DNA from: B8-G4 sp033720735
GTDB taxonomy: Bacteria; Bacteroidota; Bacteroidia; Chitinophagales; Saprospiraceae
Reading direction: 5' to 3'
Length of the DNA stretch: 25,228 bases
Assembly: GCA_033720735.1 (NCBI GenBank)
Contig: JAWWBX010000024.1
Span: forward strand, 1-25,228
Below, piece after piece: positions 14,313 to 22,565 of the stretch. Within the stretch, counting starts at the first letter, position 1; every line of letters starts with the position of its first letter. The notes beneath the pieces were generated by a model. The model had not been told where the DNA came from and did not search any database. It worked only from the letters and a program-made list of their open reading frames with translations. Both the position numbers and the translations under genes were made by a program.

Positions 14313-17300
14313 TATTGGATCACCACTTTGCGCACCAGTTGCCCCTGCGAGCTGGTGACCTGCACGATGTACATGCCATCGGCAAACTCCCTGGTATTCA
14401 CCTGGACACTGTAGGCGCCATGCACCATGGATTCCCTTGACCACAGGACTTGCCCCGTCTGACTCATCACGCGCAAGGTGACCGTCTCCGGAGTCGTCGT
14501 ATTGACGTTCAGGTTGAGGAAATCACCGGCCGGGTTCGGAAATGCGCGCAGTTCGAGACCACTTGGCAAGACATCCCGGGCTGAGCTGACTTCACTCGAT
14601 GCCACGATGGTGCCGCGTTCGACGGCCATGGTGCAGGTGCCGTCACCTTCCGCACTCGTGATGCACGCTTCGCTGTTGTAGTTGAAGGCGTTCATGATCT
14701 CCAGGTCATCCATTGCCCAGCCGATTGAATTGGTATTGCCGTCGCTGGCAAACCGGAAGCGCAACTTGATCTCTTCACCGGCATACTCGCTCAGATCGAC
14801 CACGATCGGGTGCCATCCGCCGGAGTTGCCAGTCCATGCGCGGATATTGGGGATGGCAAACAAGCTGAACTGCACTTGCGCCAGATACCTGCCGCGCACA
14901 AGTTTGTCTTCCGGCACGGCCGTCCAGGTCAACCCGCCATCATCCGAGATCTGCAGAATGCCGGCGTCAAAAAACTTCTCGACGTCCACATTCTGATAGA
15001 AGACCAGCAGTGGCTGATCCCCGGAGATAAGGAACTCATCAAGCGTGATGATACTTTGATCGGTGTTGGTGTCGATGTTTTCAGCCATCCAGGCTGATGA
15101 GCCGCCATTGACGATGTACGGCTGCAGACTCCAGATCACGTAGTTGATCGGATCTTCGGTGATGATCAGGTCCCAATTGTCCAGGCCGTTCTCCATGTCA
15201 TCCATGAAGATGCTCTCAGAGAACAGGTTGGCGCTTGACTGGACCTGGTAGGAGATCAGTACCGTGTCACCCGCTCCGATCGTGTCGACGTCGAACGCAA
15301 TGGCATTCCCCGACAGATCGCTGGCCATCGAGGCACTGCCGTTGATATAGGTGGTGCCGTCCGGGATGGCATCGGTGACGACCACCTGGGTGGCGTCTTC
15401 ATCGCGGTGGTTGACAGCCATCAGGTTGACAGTGATGGGATCGCCCGGTTCGATGAACGGAGACATGTGTTTGACCACCTTCAGTTCCTTGATTACTCTT
15501 GGGTCGATGTCGAAGGCTTCAGAGCCGTCGCGCCGGAACCGGTCCTCACCCTGATCTGCACTGTATCCCAGCCCGCGCCTCGCAAACGCTTCCCAGATCA
15601 GCTGCTGGTTGGCCCCGCCATACAATGCGCGGTCGGCCGCCAGGATGGCATCGCGCCCGTCCACAAATCCGGGCTCGCAGGTTTGCATTTTCATGCCATC
15701 CATCACCAACTGGACCGCCATGTTGTTGCCGCCGGTCCCGGTGTACAGATCCGGATCAAAGCCATAGGCATCTACAAAGGCCCAGTACATGTCCCACAGC
15801 ATGGTGCACCACACCGTGCCCACTCCATGCGGGATCGAGTAAAAGGCGATATCATCATAGGTCATCGGGTTGACCGACATGTTGGTCGTGTACGGGAACG
15901 GACGGATCCCGCCGCCGGTAATTTCCTGGCCTGCGCTGTACGTCGCAATGCCCCGTGGTGTCGCACCATCATCTCCTTCATGGACAGAGGTGACCAGCGT
16001 GAAGAAATCACTCCATCCCTCACCCATTTGTTCGCCGTCGTCGGAAGAGCCATTGTTGTCGGTGTCATAGAGATGCAGACAACCAGAGGCATTCGGTCCG
16101 CCGGTGAGCCGGTTAGAGATGCCATGGCCAAATTCATGAGCGACAATACCATTGTCGAAAGAAGCGTCACGCCGGTTAGGGCCCATGCCTGCACTTTCAT
16201 TAACAAACGAAACCGTCAGCCCGCTCTCGACAAAGACGCGGATCTTCTGACAGTCGCTGTTGGCAATGAATACCCCGGGGATCGTCACCTGGTCCCCAAC
16301 TGAGCCGGCACCCATAGTGACCAGTCCCTCCTCGAAGTTGCAGATGATGAAACCGACCGCTCCGGCATTCTGCGCGTTGAGGGCCTTCAGACCAAACTGA
16401 CAGGTCCCCCTGTCGATGAGTGCGATCTTGCCCTCGATCTCCTCCGGGTTGATGAGTTCGTTGCATCCCTGGGTGGCATTGCCGGTGGCGTCCTGGACGA
16501 TCGCCACCTCCGCAGTCAACGGGACCGCCGTGATCGCACCTCCCCAATCAGAAGCCGTGCTCGCTGTGGCATAGGTGCCGGCTACATCTGCCGGAGATTC
16601 TACGCGGAGTAACTGATTGGCCCCGGCACCTTCCCAAACGAACATGCGCATGCGGCCGCTACCGCCATCCGACGGGGTGCCGAACGTCGCATTGTTCAGA
16701 GAGGGCTCCACTGTATCCGCTGCGTTGAACTGCGAATGCGCCAGCACATGATCACCATCTGCGCCCTGACCGGTGTAGTTATTCAGTTGAAAGTTGCCGG
16801 CGGCTTCGTCCATGCCGTAGTGCCAGGCAAAGTCGTGCATGATATTGTTCATGTAGAACAAATTGGTCACCGATGCGTCCTGATAGTCGACCGGCTCCTT
16901 GGTCTGATCGAAGGGGAAGTCAAAGTTTAGCGTGTCGCCGCCATTCGTAGCCGGTTCGTTTGGCGAGAAGTCGCCATCGCGGTCGATAAAGGCATGCACG
17001 TTGTTCCCTTTCGTAATCGTCTCATCAGGTCCGTCTACGCCGTCGGTGTCGAGCCAGCCAAATGGTGAGGCTGCGGTGTCCGAAGGATCTTCAAGCAACA
17101 TGCGCTCTCCGTGCCGTGGGCTTTCAAACGGGACCGGGATCACATTGTAGCGTGAGCCATCCGACTGTGTGCCAACAACCGGTGGCGGCGGTGTGGGTAG
17201 CGTATACTCGGCGCAGGTGTGCTGGCGCTGCAGGAAATGATCCGGAAACGAACAGTACAGCGTTCGGTTTTCTTTGGCCACTACCCGACCGGTGCGTGCA

Positions 17301-17878
17301 TCGACCATGACATTCCACAGATCCAGACCCTTTGCCGGTTCGATGACGACGTCCCAGGTCAGCCTCAACATACCCTGGTGGTCGGTCACGTACGCTGGTC
17401 TGGCCGTCATATCGATCAGCGCGTGTTCGCCCTTGGCGAAAACCACAGTCTGGTCAGCATTACGCCTGGCAACTGTCAAGGATCCGTTGATCGGGTGACC
17501 GACAGACTCGAAAGACTTCCGGACTGCCTCATCGGCCGACAGGGCCAGGCTGCTGCCGGAGATTTTTGCACGCAGATCTGGCAGGAGTTTTTGTGTTGCG
17601 AACAGTACTTCCGAATCCTGGATATGCACCTGATACGTGGCACGTTTGACATCGATGCCCTGAAATTGTTGCAGGTAATAAAGGTGTGCCACGCCATTGT
17701 GTCGCGACGTGTACTGGTCTGTCAGACGCAGCTCGGCGATATCATCGGCGGTCAGGCCCCACTGGGTGGCATGTTGCGTGAGATAGGTGCGTGCGATCTC
17801 ATCGAGGTGATCCGGGTTGTGCTGGGCGGTAGCTGTGAACGCAAGGCACAGCATGAAGAGGCAAGGAGCAAGTTTCAT
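14312..17878 (-). CDS. secreted M36 (fungalysin-like) metalloprotease with T9SS sorting domain
   Basis: 1188 residues from the ATG at 17878, which opens the signal peptide MKLAPCLFMLCLAFTATAQ; sixteen further in-frame upstream codons lack signal character. In order: FTP-type propeptide (about 45-205); M36 catalytic region from about 330; an inserted PA domain (about 450-560, GKIALIDRGTCQFGLKALNAQ...GVFIAN); zinc motif HEFGH (581-585) with the third ligand Glu620 in GEGWSDFF; a DUF11/CARDB-like beta domain (about 798-882); a MAM/immune-inhibitor-A-like jelly roll (about 888-1063); and a type A T9SS sorting domain (about 1108-1188, LRAFPNPAGDFLNLNV...GMYIVQVTSSQGQLVRKVVIQ). It should be secreted through the outer membrane by the T9SS, processed, and used to digest extracellular protein. 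All zinc ligands are present, so it is probably active. Confidence 0.95.
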   Translation of the reverse strand: MKLAPCLFMLCLAFTATAQHNPDHLDEIARTYLTQHATQWGLTADDIAELRLTDQYTSRHNGVAHLYYLQQFQGIDVKRATYQVHIQDSEVLFATQKLLPDLRAKISGSSLALSADEAVRKSFESVGHPINGSLTVARRNADQTVVFAKGEHALIDMTARPAYVTDHQGMLRLTWDVVIEPAKGLDLWNVMVDARTGRVVAKENRTLYCSFPDHFLQRQHTCAEYTLPTPPPPVVGTQSDGSRYNVIPVPFESPRHGERMLLEDPSDTAASPFGWLDTDGVDGPDETITKGNNVHAFIDRDGDFSPNEPATNGGDTLNFDFPFDQTKEPVDYQDASVTNLFYMNNIMHDFAWHYGMDEAAGNFQLNNYTGQGADGDHVLAHSQFNAADTVEPSLNNATFGTPSDGGSGRMRMFVWEGAGANQLLRVESPADVAGTYATASTASDWGGAITAVPLTAEVAIVQDATGNATQGCNELINPEEIEGKIALIDRGTCQFGLKALNAQNAGAVGFIICNFEEGLVTMGAGSVGDQVTIPGVFIANSDCQKIRVFVESGLTVSFVNESAGMGPNRRDASFDNGIVAHEFGHGISNRLTGGPNASGCLHLYDTDNNGSSDDGEQMGEGWSDFFTLVTSVHEGDDGATPRGIATYSAGQEITGGGIRPFPYTTNMSVNPMTYDDIAFYSIPHGVGTVWCTMLWDMYWAFVDAYGFDPDLYTGTGGNNMAVQLVMDGMKMQTCEPGFVDGRDAILAADRALYGGANQQLIWEAFARRGLGYSADQGEDRFRRDGSEAFDIDPRVIKELKVVKHMSPFIEPGDPITVNLMAVNHRDEDATQVVVTDAIPDGTTYINGSASMASDLSGNAIAFDVDTIGAGDTVLISYQVQSSANLFSESIFMDDMENGLDNWDLIITEDPINYVIWSLQPYIVNGGSSAWMAENIDTNTDQSIITLDEFLISGDQPLLVFYQNVDVEKFFDAGILQISDDGGLTWTAVPEDKLVRGRYLAQVQFSLFAIPNIRAWTGNSGGWHPIVVDLSEYAGEEIKLRFRFASDGNTNSIGWAMDDLEIMNAFNYNSEACITSAEGDGTCTMAVERGTIVASSEVSSARDVLPSGLELRAFPNPAGDFLNLNVNTTTPETVTLRVMSQTGQVLWSRESMVHGAYSVQVNTREFADGMYIVQVTSSQGQLVRKVVIQ

Positions 17879-17987
17879 ACGTTGATCTGGAATGTTTGAA
17901 ATTCGGTTAAAAATAATGGAATTCACCAGCTAGGCTGCATACGGGATGTAGAAGATAGATGACAGTTTTCTCTATTTTCCCCCACAT

Positions 17988-18728
17988 ATGGCGAGCAGTG
18001 CGATCATCTACGGACGAAAACCGGTGCTTGAATATCTGCAAGACGGGAATCAGGCCGAGCGGATCTTTGTGCAACGTGGGGTTGACCGGAGTTTTGTGCA
18101 GGATGTGAAGGCACTTGCGCATCCGCTCGGGATCCCGGTCCATCTGGTCCCCAAACCCAAGATGAGCAGGCTGACGCGCAAGAATCACCAGGGAGTCGTC
18201 GCCTTTGTGCCGGTCGTCGAGTATCAGGACCTGTCCGCCGTCGTCCAGCTTGCTTTTGAGCGTGGCGAATCCCCATTGTTGGTCATGTTGGATGGTATCA
18301 CCGATGTGCGCAATGTCGGCGCGATCGCCCGCAGTGCTGAAGCCTTCGGCTGTACGGCCATGGTGCTGCCCATGCGGGGTGGTGCTTTGATCACCGAGGA
18401 CGCCGTCAAAACATCGGCTGGTGCCATCAGGCGTCTTACGCTATGCCGGGTGCCGGATATGGCCGGATCGTGCATGCAGCTCCGCGACATGGGGCTGCGG
18501 GTATGTGTGTCGGATCAGCAAGGGCAGACGCCGTTACCCGCCATCGATCTGACCGGACCCGTAGCTGTCGTCATGGGATCGGAGGACGCGGGTGTGCACA
18601 AGACGGTGACCGCTGTGGCCGATCAGGTCTTTGTGATCCCCCAGTTTGGCCAAACCGAATCGCTCAATGTATCGGTGGCTTCCGGGATCATCCTCTATGA
18701 AGCCATCCGCCAGCGGAAAACATTGTAG
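17988..18728 (+). CDS. rlmB: 23S rRNA (guanosine-2'-O)-methyltransferase, TrmH/SpoU family group 3
   Basis: 246 residues. It methylates the ribose 2'-O of a guanosine in 23S rRNA (G2251 in E. coli for RlmB) using SAM. The N-terminal substrate-binding domain (4-75, IIYGRKPVLEYLQDG...NHQGVVAF) is followed by the knotted SPOUT domain: motif 1 DVRNVGAIARSAEAFG (Asn109, Arg115), SAGAIRRL, motif 2 VMGSEDAGV and motif 3 FGQTESLNVSVASGIILYEAIRQR. Group-3 TrmH architecture favours RlmB, but the rRNA position is inferred from the family. The ATG at 17988 begins the conserved N-terminus. It diverges from the protease gene (109-bp gap) and lies 34 bp upstream of the TraB/GumN gene. Confidence 0.92.
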   Translation: MASSAIIYGRKPVLEYLQDGNQAERIFVQRGVDRSFVQDVKALAHPLGIPVHLVPKPKMSRLTRKNHQGVVAFVPVVEYQDLSAVVQLAFERGESPLLVMLDGITDVRNVGAIARSAEAFGCTAMVLPMRGGALITEDAVKTSAGAIRRLTLCRVPDMAGSCMQLRDMGLRVCVSDQQGQTPLPAIDLTGPVAVVMGSEDAGVHKTVTAVADQVFVIPQFGQTESLNVSVASGIILYEAIRQRKTL

Positions 18729-18750
18729 GAAATACCGCGTTTTCAAAGCA

Positions 18751-18758
18751 TACCTTCG
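18751..18758 (+). promoter_or_regulatory. -7 box immediately before the TraB/GumN gene
   Basis: TACCTTCG has one mismatch to TAnnTTTG and ends 4 nt before the ATG at 18763, so a transcript from it would be leaderless or nearly so. No TTG lies at the standard -33 distance; the nearest is 25 bp upstream, inside the rlmB stop region. Confidence 0.35.
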
Positions 18759-18762
18759 CAAT

Positions 18763-19719
18763 ATGATACGATTTATGATCTCCTGCCTCTTGTTGTTGAC
18801 CACGGTCGCCGTGATGGCACAAACCGTGCAGCAACCGGAAGCGGCGACTGCAACGCGCGACGATGGCAAACTCGAAAATGCACTACTCTGGAAAATTGAG
18901 GGTGACAGCGTGGCAGGGGTGTCCTGGTTGTTTGGAACGATCCATCTGATCTCGGCAGACGAGTTCTTCATGCCTCCGGGTACCGAAGAGGCCATTGCCG
19001 CATCGGAAACCTTGGTGTTTGAGATTGACATGGCGGAAATGACGGACCTCGGTGCCCAGCTGTCGATGTTTGCCAAAGCCTTTATGAAAGGGGGCGTCAG
19101 GCTGCGCGATCTCGTAAGTGATGAAGACTATACCGTGATCAAGGCGCACTTTGAGGAGATCGGGATCCCGCTCTTCATGCTCGAGCGGATCAAGCCGATG
19201 TTCCTCTCCATTTTCGCCACCGGCGACTTTACCTCGGAAGATTTCATGGGTGGGGGCACGACGTCTTACGAAATGGAGTTTTATACGCTGGCACAGCAGA
19301 ATGGTGCCGCGACGGGTGGTCTCGAAACCATGGAATACCAGATCTCGGTCTTCGACAGCATCCCGTATGACGAACAAGCGCAGATGCTGGTCGAGACGAT
19401 CAAGATGGGCGACCAGGGCAACGAGCAGTTTGACGAAATGATGCGGGCTTACAAAGCCCAGGATGTGGATGGCTTGTATGCCATGACGACGAGTGGGGAC
19501 AGCGACCTGGGGGAATACGAGGGCTTGTTGCTGGACGATCGCAATGCCAACTGGATAGCAGGTATGAAGAAATATATGGCCGGCGGACCCACCTTTTTCG
19601 CCGTTGGGGCTGCCCACCTGGGTGGGCCCGAAGGTGTCATCAGGCTCCTGCGTGCCGAAGGATTTACGGTCACACCTGTTTTATCCGACACCCGCTCCCG
19701 GCCCATGAAGCGCTTTTGA
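18763..19719 (+). CDS. TraB/GumN-family exported protein
   Basis: 318 residues from the ATG at 18763, which starts the signal peptide MIRFMISCLLLLTTVAVMAQ; a longer frame reaches back into rlmB and is rejected. The N-terminal ALLWKIEGDSVAGVSWLFGTIHL holds the GTIH motif (58-61) and the C-terminus FFAVGAAHLGGPEGVIRLLRAEGFTVTPV holds the paired GxxH motif. These define the TraB/PrgY/GumN superfamily, suspected to be metal-dependent peptidases of the Tiki/EreA-like fold; the activity here is unproven. Probably periplasmic. It lies 34 bp after rlmB and is followed two bases after its stop by the start of the hexapeptide protein, so those two genes are probably cotranscribed. Confidence 0.88.
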   Translation: MIRFMISCLLLLTTVAVMAQTVQQPEAATATRDDGKLENALLWKIEGDSVAGVSWLFGTIHLISADEFFMPPGTEEAIAASETLVFEIDMAEMTDLGAQLSMFAKAFMKGGVRLRDLVSDEDYTVIKAHFEEIGIPLFMLERIKPMFLSIFATGDFTSEDFMGGGTTSYEMEFYTLAQQNGAATGGLETMEYQISVFDSIPYDEQAQMLVETIKMGDQGNEQFDEMMRAYKAQDVDGLYAMTTSGDSDLGEYEGLLLDDRNANWIAGMKKYMAGGPTFFAVGAAHLGGPEGVIRLLRAEGFTVTPVLSDTRSRPMKRF

Positions 19720-19721
19720 GC

Positions 19722-20240
19722 ATGCCGGTGATCAGGCCTGTCCGCGGATGCACCCCAATGATCGGTGACGATTGTTTCGTCGCAGAGACGGCCGTCATCG
19801 TCGGCGATGTTGTGATCGGAGATCGCTGCAGCATCTGGTTCAACACCGTCATTCGCGGTGACGTCAACAGCATTCGCATGGGCAATGAGGTCAATATCCA
19901 GGACGGTGCCGTCATCCATTGCACGCTCGACAAGTCTCAGTCCATCATTGGGGACCGCGTCTCGGTCGGACACAATGCCATCATTCATGGCTGTACGTTG
20001 CACGATGACGTGCTGATCGGAATGGGTGCCATTGTCATGGATCTTGCTGTCGTCCCTTCCCATTGTATCGTCGCGGCAGGTGCTGTCGTCCTCGAGAACC
20101 AGGTGTTGGAGGCAGGATGGATCTATGGAGGCACCCCGGCCAGAAAACTGAAGGAATTGACCCCGGAAACAGCTGCGTTCTACATCACGCGAACTGCGAA
20201 GAACTACGTTGACTACGCCGGATGGTACAAAAAGAGTTAG
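19722..20240 (+). CDS. gamma-carbonic-anhydrase-like hexapeptide-repeat protein
   Basis: 172 residues of left-handed beta-helix repeats (VIVGDVVIGDRCSIWFNTVIRGDVNSIRMGNEVNIQDGAVIH). The three His expected to bind zinc or iron between subunits are present: His66 (VIHC), His84 and His89 (VGHNAIIHGC), with the five-residue spacing of archaeal Cam. IYGGTPARKLKEL and a C-terminal helix complete the YrdA/PaaY-like family. It may be a carbonic anhydrase or an acyl-CoA-related member; many relatives have no demonstrated activity. I take ATG 19722 rather than a TTG six bases upstream that overlaps the previous gene's stop codon. Confidence 0.92.
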   Translation: MPVIRPVRGCTPMIGDDCFVAETAVIVGDVVIGDRCSIWFNTVIRGDVNSIRMGNEVNIQDGAVIHCTLDKSQSIIGDRVSVGHNAIIHGCTLHDDVLIGMGAIVMDLAVVPSHCIVAAGAVVLENQVLEAGWIYGGTPARKLKELTPETAAFYITRTAKNYVDYAGWYKKS

Positions 20241-20251
20241 TATCTGCGTAC

Positions 20252-21130
20252 TTATTTGCGCATCACATACACCCCTGAGATGATCAGCGCCATGCCCGCG
20301 AGATGTGTCCAGGCCACCCGTTCTCCATCGAGAATTCCCCAGATCAAGGCCATAATAGGGATCAGATAGGCTACGGAAGATCCAAATACCGCATTCGTAC
20401 TCTGGATCAGGCGAAAGAAAAAGATATTGGCAAAGACGGTGCCGACGAGGGCCAGGGCAGACACGGCCAATAGTGACATGCGCACTTGGTGACTGGCGAT
20501 CACCGTGGAGTAGATGTCGGTGGTAAAGGAATATCCGATGGCCAAGAAACCCATGCAAAAGAAGGCCACTGCACTCAGTGCAATCGGATGCACGTCCTGC
20601 AACTTCGATTTGACAATGTTGCCGGCAATCCCGTAGCAGATGGTACCGAACACGATCAGTAATGAAAAGGTGTCGATGCGAAATTGCAGGTTCGGATCGA
20701 GGCCAACGATCAGTACGGCACCGATAAAGCCGATGGTGACACCCACCAGCTGATTGGGTTTGAAAGCGACGGCAAACAGGAACAATCCGAAAAGCCAGGT
20801 GAAAATGGGCGTGAGTGAGTTGAGAATACCTGCCACAGAACTGTCGACATGCGTCTGGGCGATCGCATAGGCAAACGCGGGCAGTCCGTTGCCCAGGATG
20901 CCGATCAGCGCTACCCAACCGATCTTGTTGCGCGGCACCGGATAGCGAAAGAGCAGGAAGTAGATGGGGATGAAGGCGATGGTCGAAATGCTGATCCGCA
21001 GGACGGCGACCTCCACCGGGTCGAAGCCGATCAGGGATTTCTTGATCAGAATAAATGAACTGCCCCAGATCACTGTAAGCAGAGTCAGGACCCACCAGTC
21101 CCTGGGGCTGACGTGCGTTTCGCTACTCAT
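20252..21130 (-). CDS. DMT-superfamily (EamA) transporter
   Basis: 292 residues with ten predicted membrane helices arranged as two EamA repeats. The first repeat starts at WWVLTLLTVIWGSSFILIKKSL and includes ILGNGLPAFAYAIAQTHVDSSVAGILNSLTPIF; the second starts near AVAFFCMGFLAIGYS and includes VFGSSVAYLIPIMALIWGILDGE. EamA proteins export or import amino acids, nucleosides or other metabolites across the inner membrane; the substrate is unknown. It lies 61 bp downstream of the M19 dipeptidase on the same strand, and its leader holds a GC-rich hairpin 7 nt before the start. It converges on the hexapeptide gene with an 11-bp gap. Confidence 0.93.
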   Translation of the reverse strand: MSSETHVSPRDWWVLTLLTVIWGSSFILIKKSLIGFDPVEVAVLRISISTIAFIPIYFLLFRYPVPRNKIGWVALIGILGNGLPAFAYAIAQTHVDSSVAGILNSLTPIFTWLFGLFLFAVAFKPNQLVGVTIGFIGAVLIVGLDPNLQFRIDTFSLLIVFGTICYGIAGNIVKSKLQDVHPIALSAVAFFCMGFLAIGYSFTTDIYSTVIASHQVRMSLLAVSALALVGTVFANIFFFRLIQSTNAVFGSSVAYLIPIMALIWGILDGERVAWTHLAGMALIISGVYVMRK

Positions 21131-21137
21131 CGCTGGT

Positions 21138-21155
21138 GCCGGGTATTACCCCGGC
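21138..21155 (-). promoter_or_regulatory. GC-rich hairpin in the EamA gene leader
   Basis: GCCGGG (21138-21143) and CCCGGC (21150-21155) form a 6-bp stem with a 6-nt loop. On the minus strand it ends 7 nt before the ATG at 21130 and would occupy the ribosome-landing area. It could limit translation or partly stop transcription coming from the dipeptidase gene; no T run follows. Confidence 0.35.
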
Positions 21156-21191
21156 CGATCAATAACAACAGTTCAGAGTACGATCGGTTTG

Positions 21192-22421
21192 CTATCGCAA
21201 CGACGCGGCCACGTCCTCCACGGCCCGCCAGACCCGGAAGACATTCTTGTAGCAGATCTTGGCAATGTCTTCCTCAGTGTAGCCCCGCTTTAGCAGGACG
21301 TAGATGAGGTTGGGAAACTGGCTCACATCCTTAAGGCCGGTGGGCAGGCTGTCGCCGACACCATCGTAGTCCGATCCCAGACCGACGTGATCGATGCCGG
21401 CCAGCGCCACGACATGATCGATGTGGTCTGCCACTGTTTCAACATCGGCATATAGCCGCGGATTGTTTTTCCGAAACTCCTCAATGATCGGTTCGGCAGC
21501 ATCATCCCTGAACGACAGACCCTTTTCTTCCAGGATCGAGCGCAGTTCGTCGCGCATTTCATCGTTGGCCTTCTGGATCTCGCCATCGAGGAACGCCGAG
21601 CCAAAATTGATCTGGATGACACCGCCGTTCTCGCCGAGTCTGCGGATCATATCATCGTCCATGTTCCGTTCGAAGCCCGGAGTGAATTTACGGCAGGAGG
21701 AATGCGAGGCGATGGCCGGCGCCTTGGTGATCTCCATCACCTGGTAAAAGGTCTTGTCTGATACATGCGAGATATCCACCATCACGCCGACGCGGTTCAT
21801 TTCGGCGACCACTTCGCGGCCGTACGGACTGAGGCCGTTCCACTTGCGCTCTTCGTCGTACGAGGAATCACAGATCTGGTTGTTTCTGGAGTGCGTCAGG
21901 GTCACGTAGCGGATGCCGCGTTCGTGGAAGTATGCCACATCCTCGAGGGAGAGCAGCGGTGCGCCGTTTTCCATGCCCATCGGCAGCGAGACCAGTCCTT
22001 TTTTGAAATTCTCTTCCACCTCGTCGGGCGTGCGGCCGTGGCCAAACTTGTCGGGATGTGCTTCGATAATGCCATGCACCATGTCAATGAGTTCCTCAGC
22101 AAGTTGCTTGGCACCACCGTCAGCTTCTTCCTGGTAGCGTGCCGGGATGTAGATCGACATGAACGGCGCATCCAGGCCACCTTCCTTGGCACGTACATAG
22201 TCGAAATCGCCATCGTCGGTTTCGATCGGAATACCGAGGAATTCCTTTTCGAGCCGGAAATTGCGTACCTGCAACCGATAGGGCAGGTCCACATGGCCGT
22301 CGGTAATAATGTACTTGTGCGCTAGCTCAACCGCTTTGGCGTACAATGGGTCATCTTTCATGTCCTGTGCGTTGTGCGTGAAAGCAATCAGCAGGAAGGT
22401 GATCAGGCATAACCATTTCAT
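21192..22421 (-). CDS. membrane dipeptidase (peptidase family M19)
   Basis: 409 residues from the ATG at 22421, which begins the signal peptide MKWLCLITFLLIAFTHNAQ; an upstream ATG adds 12 residues and spoils the signal. M19 enzymes are dinuclear zinc dipeptidases of the renal-dipeptidase type. Metal ligands match the human enzyme in order and spacing: His43 and Asp45 (TDGHVDLP), Glu151 (MGMENGAP), His219 (VDISHVS) and His240 (ASHSS). The C-terminal block IDHVGLGSDYDGV is also canonical. The signal peptide places it in the periplasm or at the outer membrane, where it probably finishes peptide breakdown. It lies downstream of a serine hydrolase gene and upstream of a transporter, which suggests but does not prove a peptide or amino-acid uptake group. 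Confidence 0.95.
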   Translation of the reverse strand: MKWLCLITFLLIAFTHNAQDMKDDPLYAKAVELAHKYIITDGHVDLPYRLQVRNFRLEKEFLGIPIETDDGDFDYVRAKEGGLDAPFMSIYIPARYQEEADGGAKQLAEELIDMVHGIIEAHPDKFGHGRTPDEVEENFKKGLVSLPMGMENGAPLLSLEDVAYFHERGIRYVTLTHSRNNQICDSSYDEERKWNGLSPYGREVVAEMNRVGVMVDISHVSDKTFYQVMEITKAPAIASHSSCRKFTPGFERNMDDDMIRRLGENGGVIQINFGSAFLDGEIQKANDEMRDELRSILEEKGLSFRDDAAEPIIEEFRKNNPRLYADVETVADHIDHVVALAGIDHVGLGSDYDGVGDSLPTGLKDVSQFPNLIYVLLKRGYTEEDIAKICYKNVFRVWRAVEDVAASLR

Positions 22422-22540
22422 GATTTCGCATTTGAGCTTGCCAAGATAAGGATTCATTCAGCCAACGCCTATGTGGGCATTCTGTATTATCACATCATAC
22501 CGGACACCGGGCATTCCTTGCGCAAGTAGCTCAAGCGCAC

Positions 22541-22565
22541 CGGGATCACCTCATTCGTGATCCCG
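22541..22565 (-). terminator. strong hairpin across the serine-hydrolase stop codon
   Basis: CGGGATCAC (22541-22549) and GTGATCCCG (22557-22565) form a perfect 9-bp stem with a 7-nt loop that contains the gene's TGA stop. It is the strongest simple hairpin I found here. No T tract follows on the minus strand, so it may be a non-canonical terminator or an mRNA 3' stabiliser. Confidence 0.45.

Noticed and set aside
15407..16303. A 298-codon plus-strand open frame opposite the M36 protease
   Set aside because: Antisense shadow over the PA domain and HEFGH region; no motif, and no promoter or ribosome site was seen.
17219..17899. A 226-codon plus-strand open frame opposite the protease propeptide
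   Set aside because: Antisense to the FTP propeptide and signal peptide; no domain features.
19449..21095. A 548-codon open frame on the minus strand
   Set aside because: It runs across the ends of the TraB/GumN gene, the whole hexapeptide gene and most of the EamA transporter, all of which have clear family motifs in other frames. Its translation has no recognisable domain.
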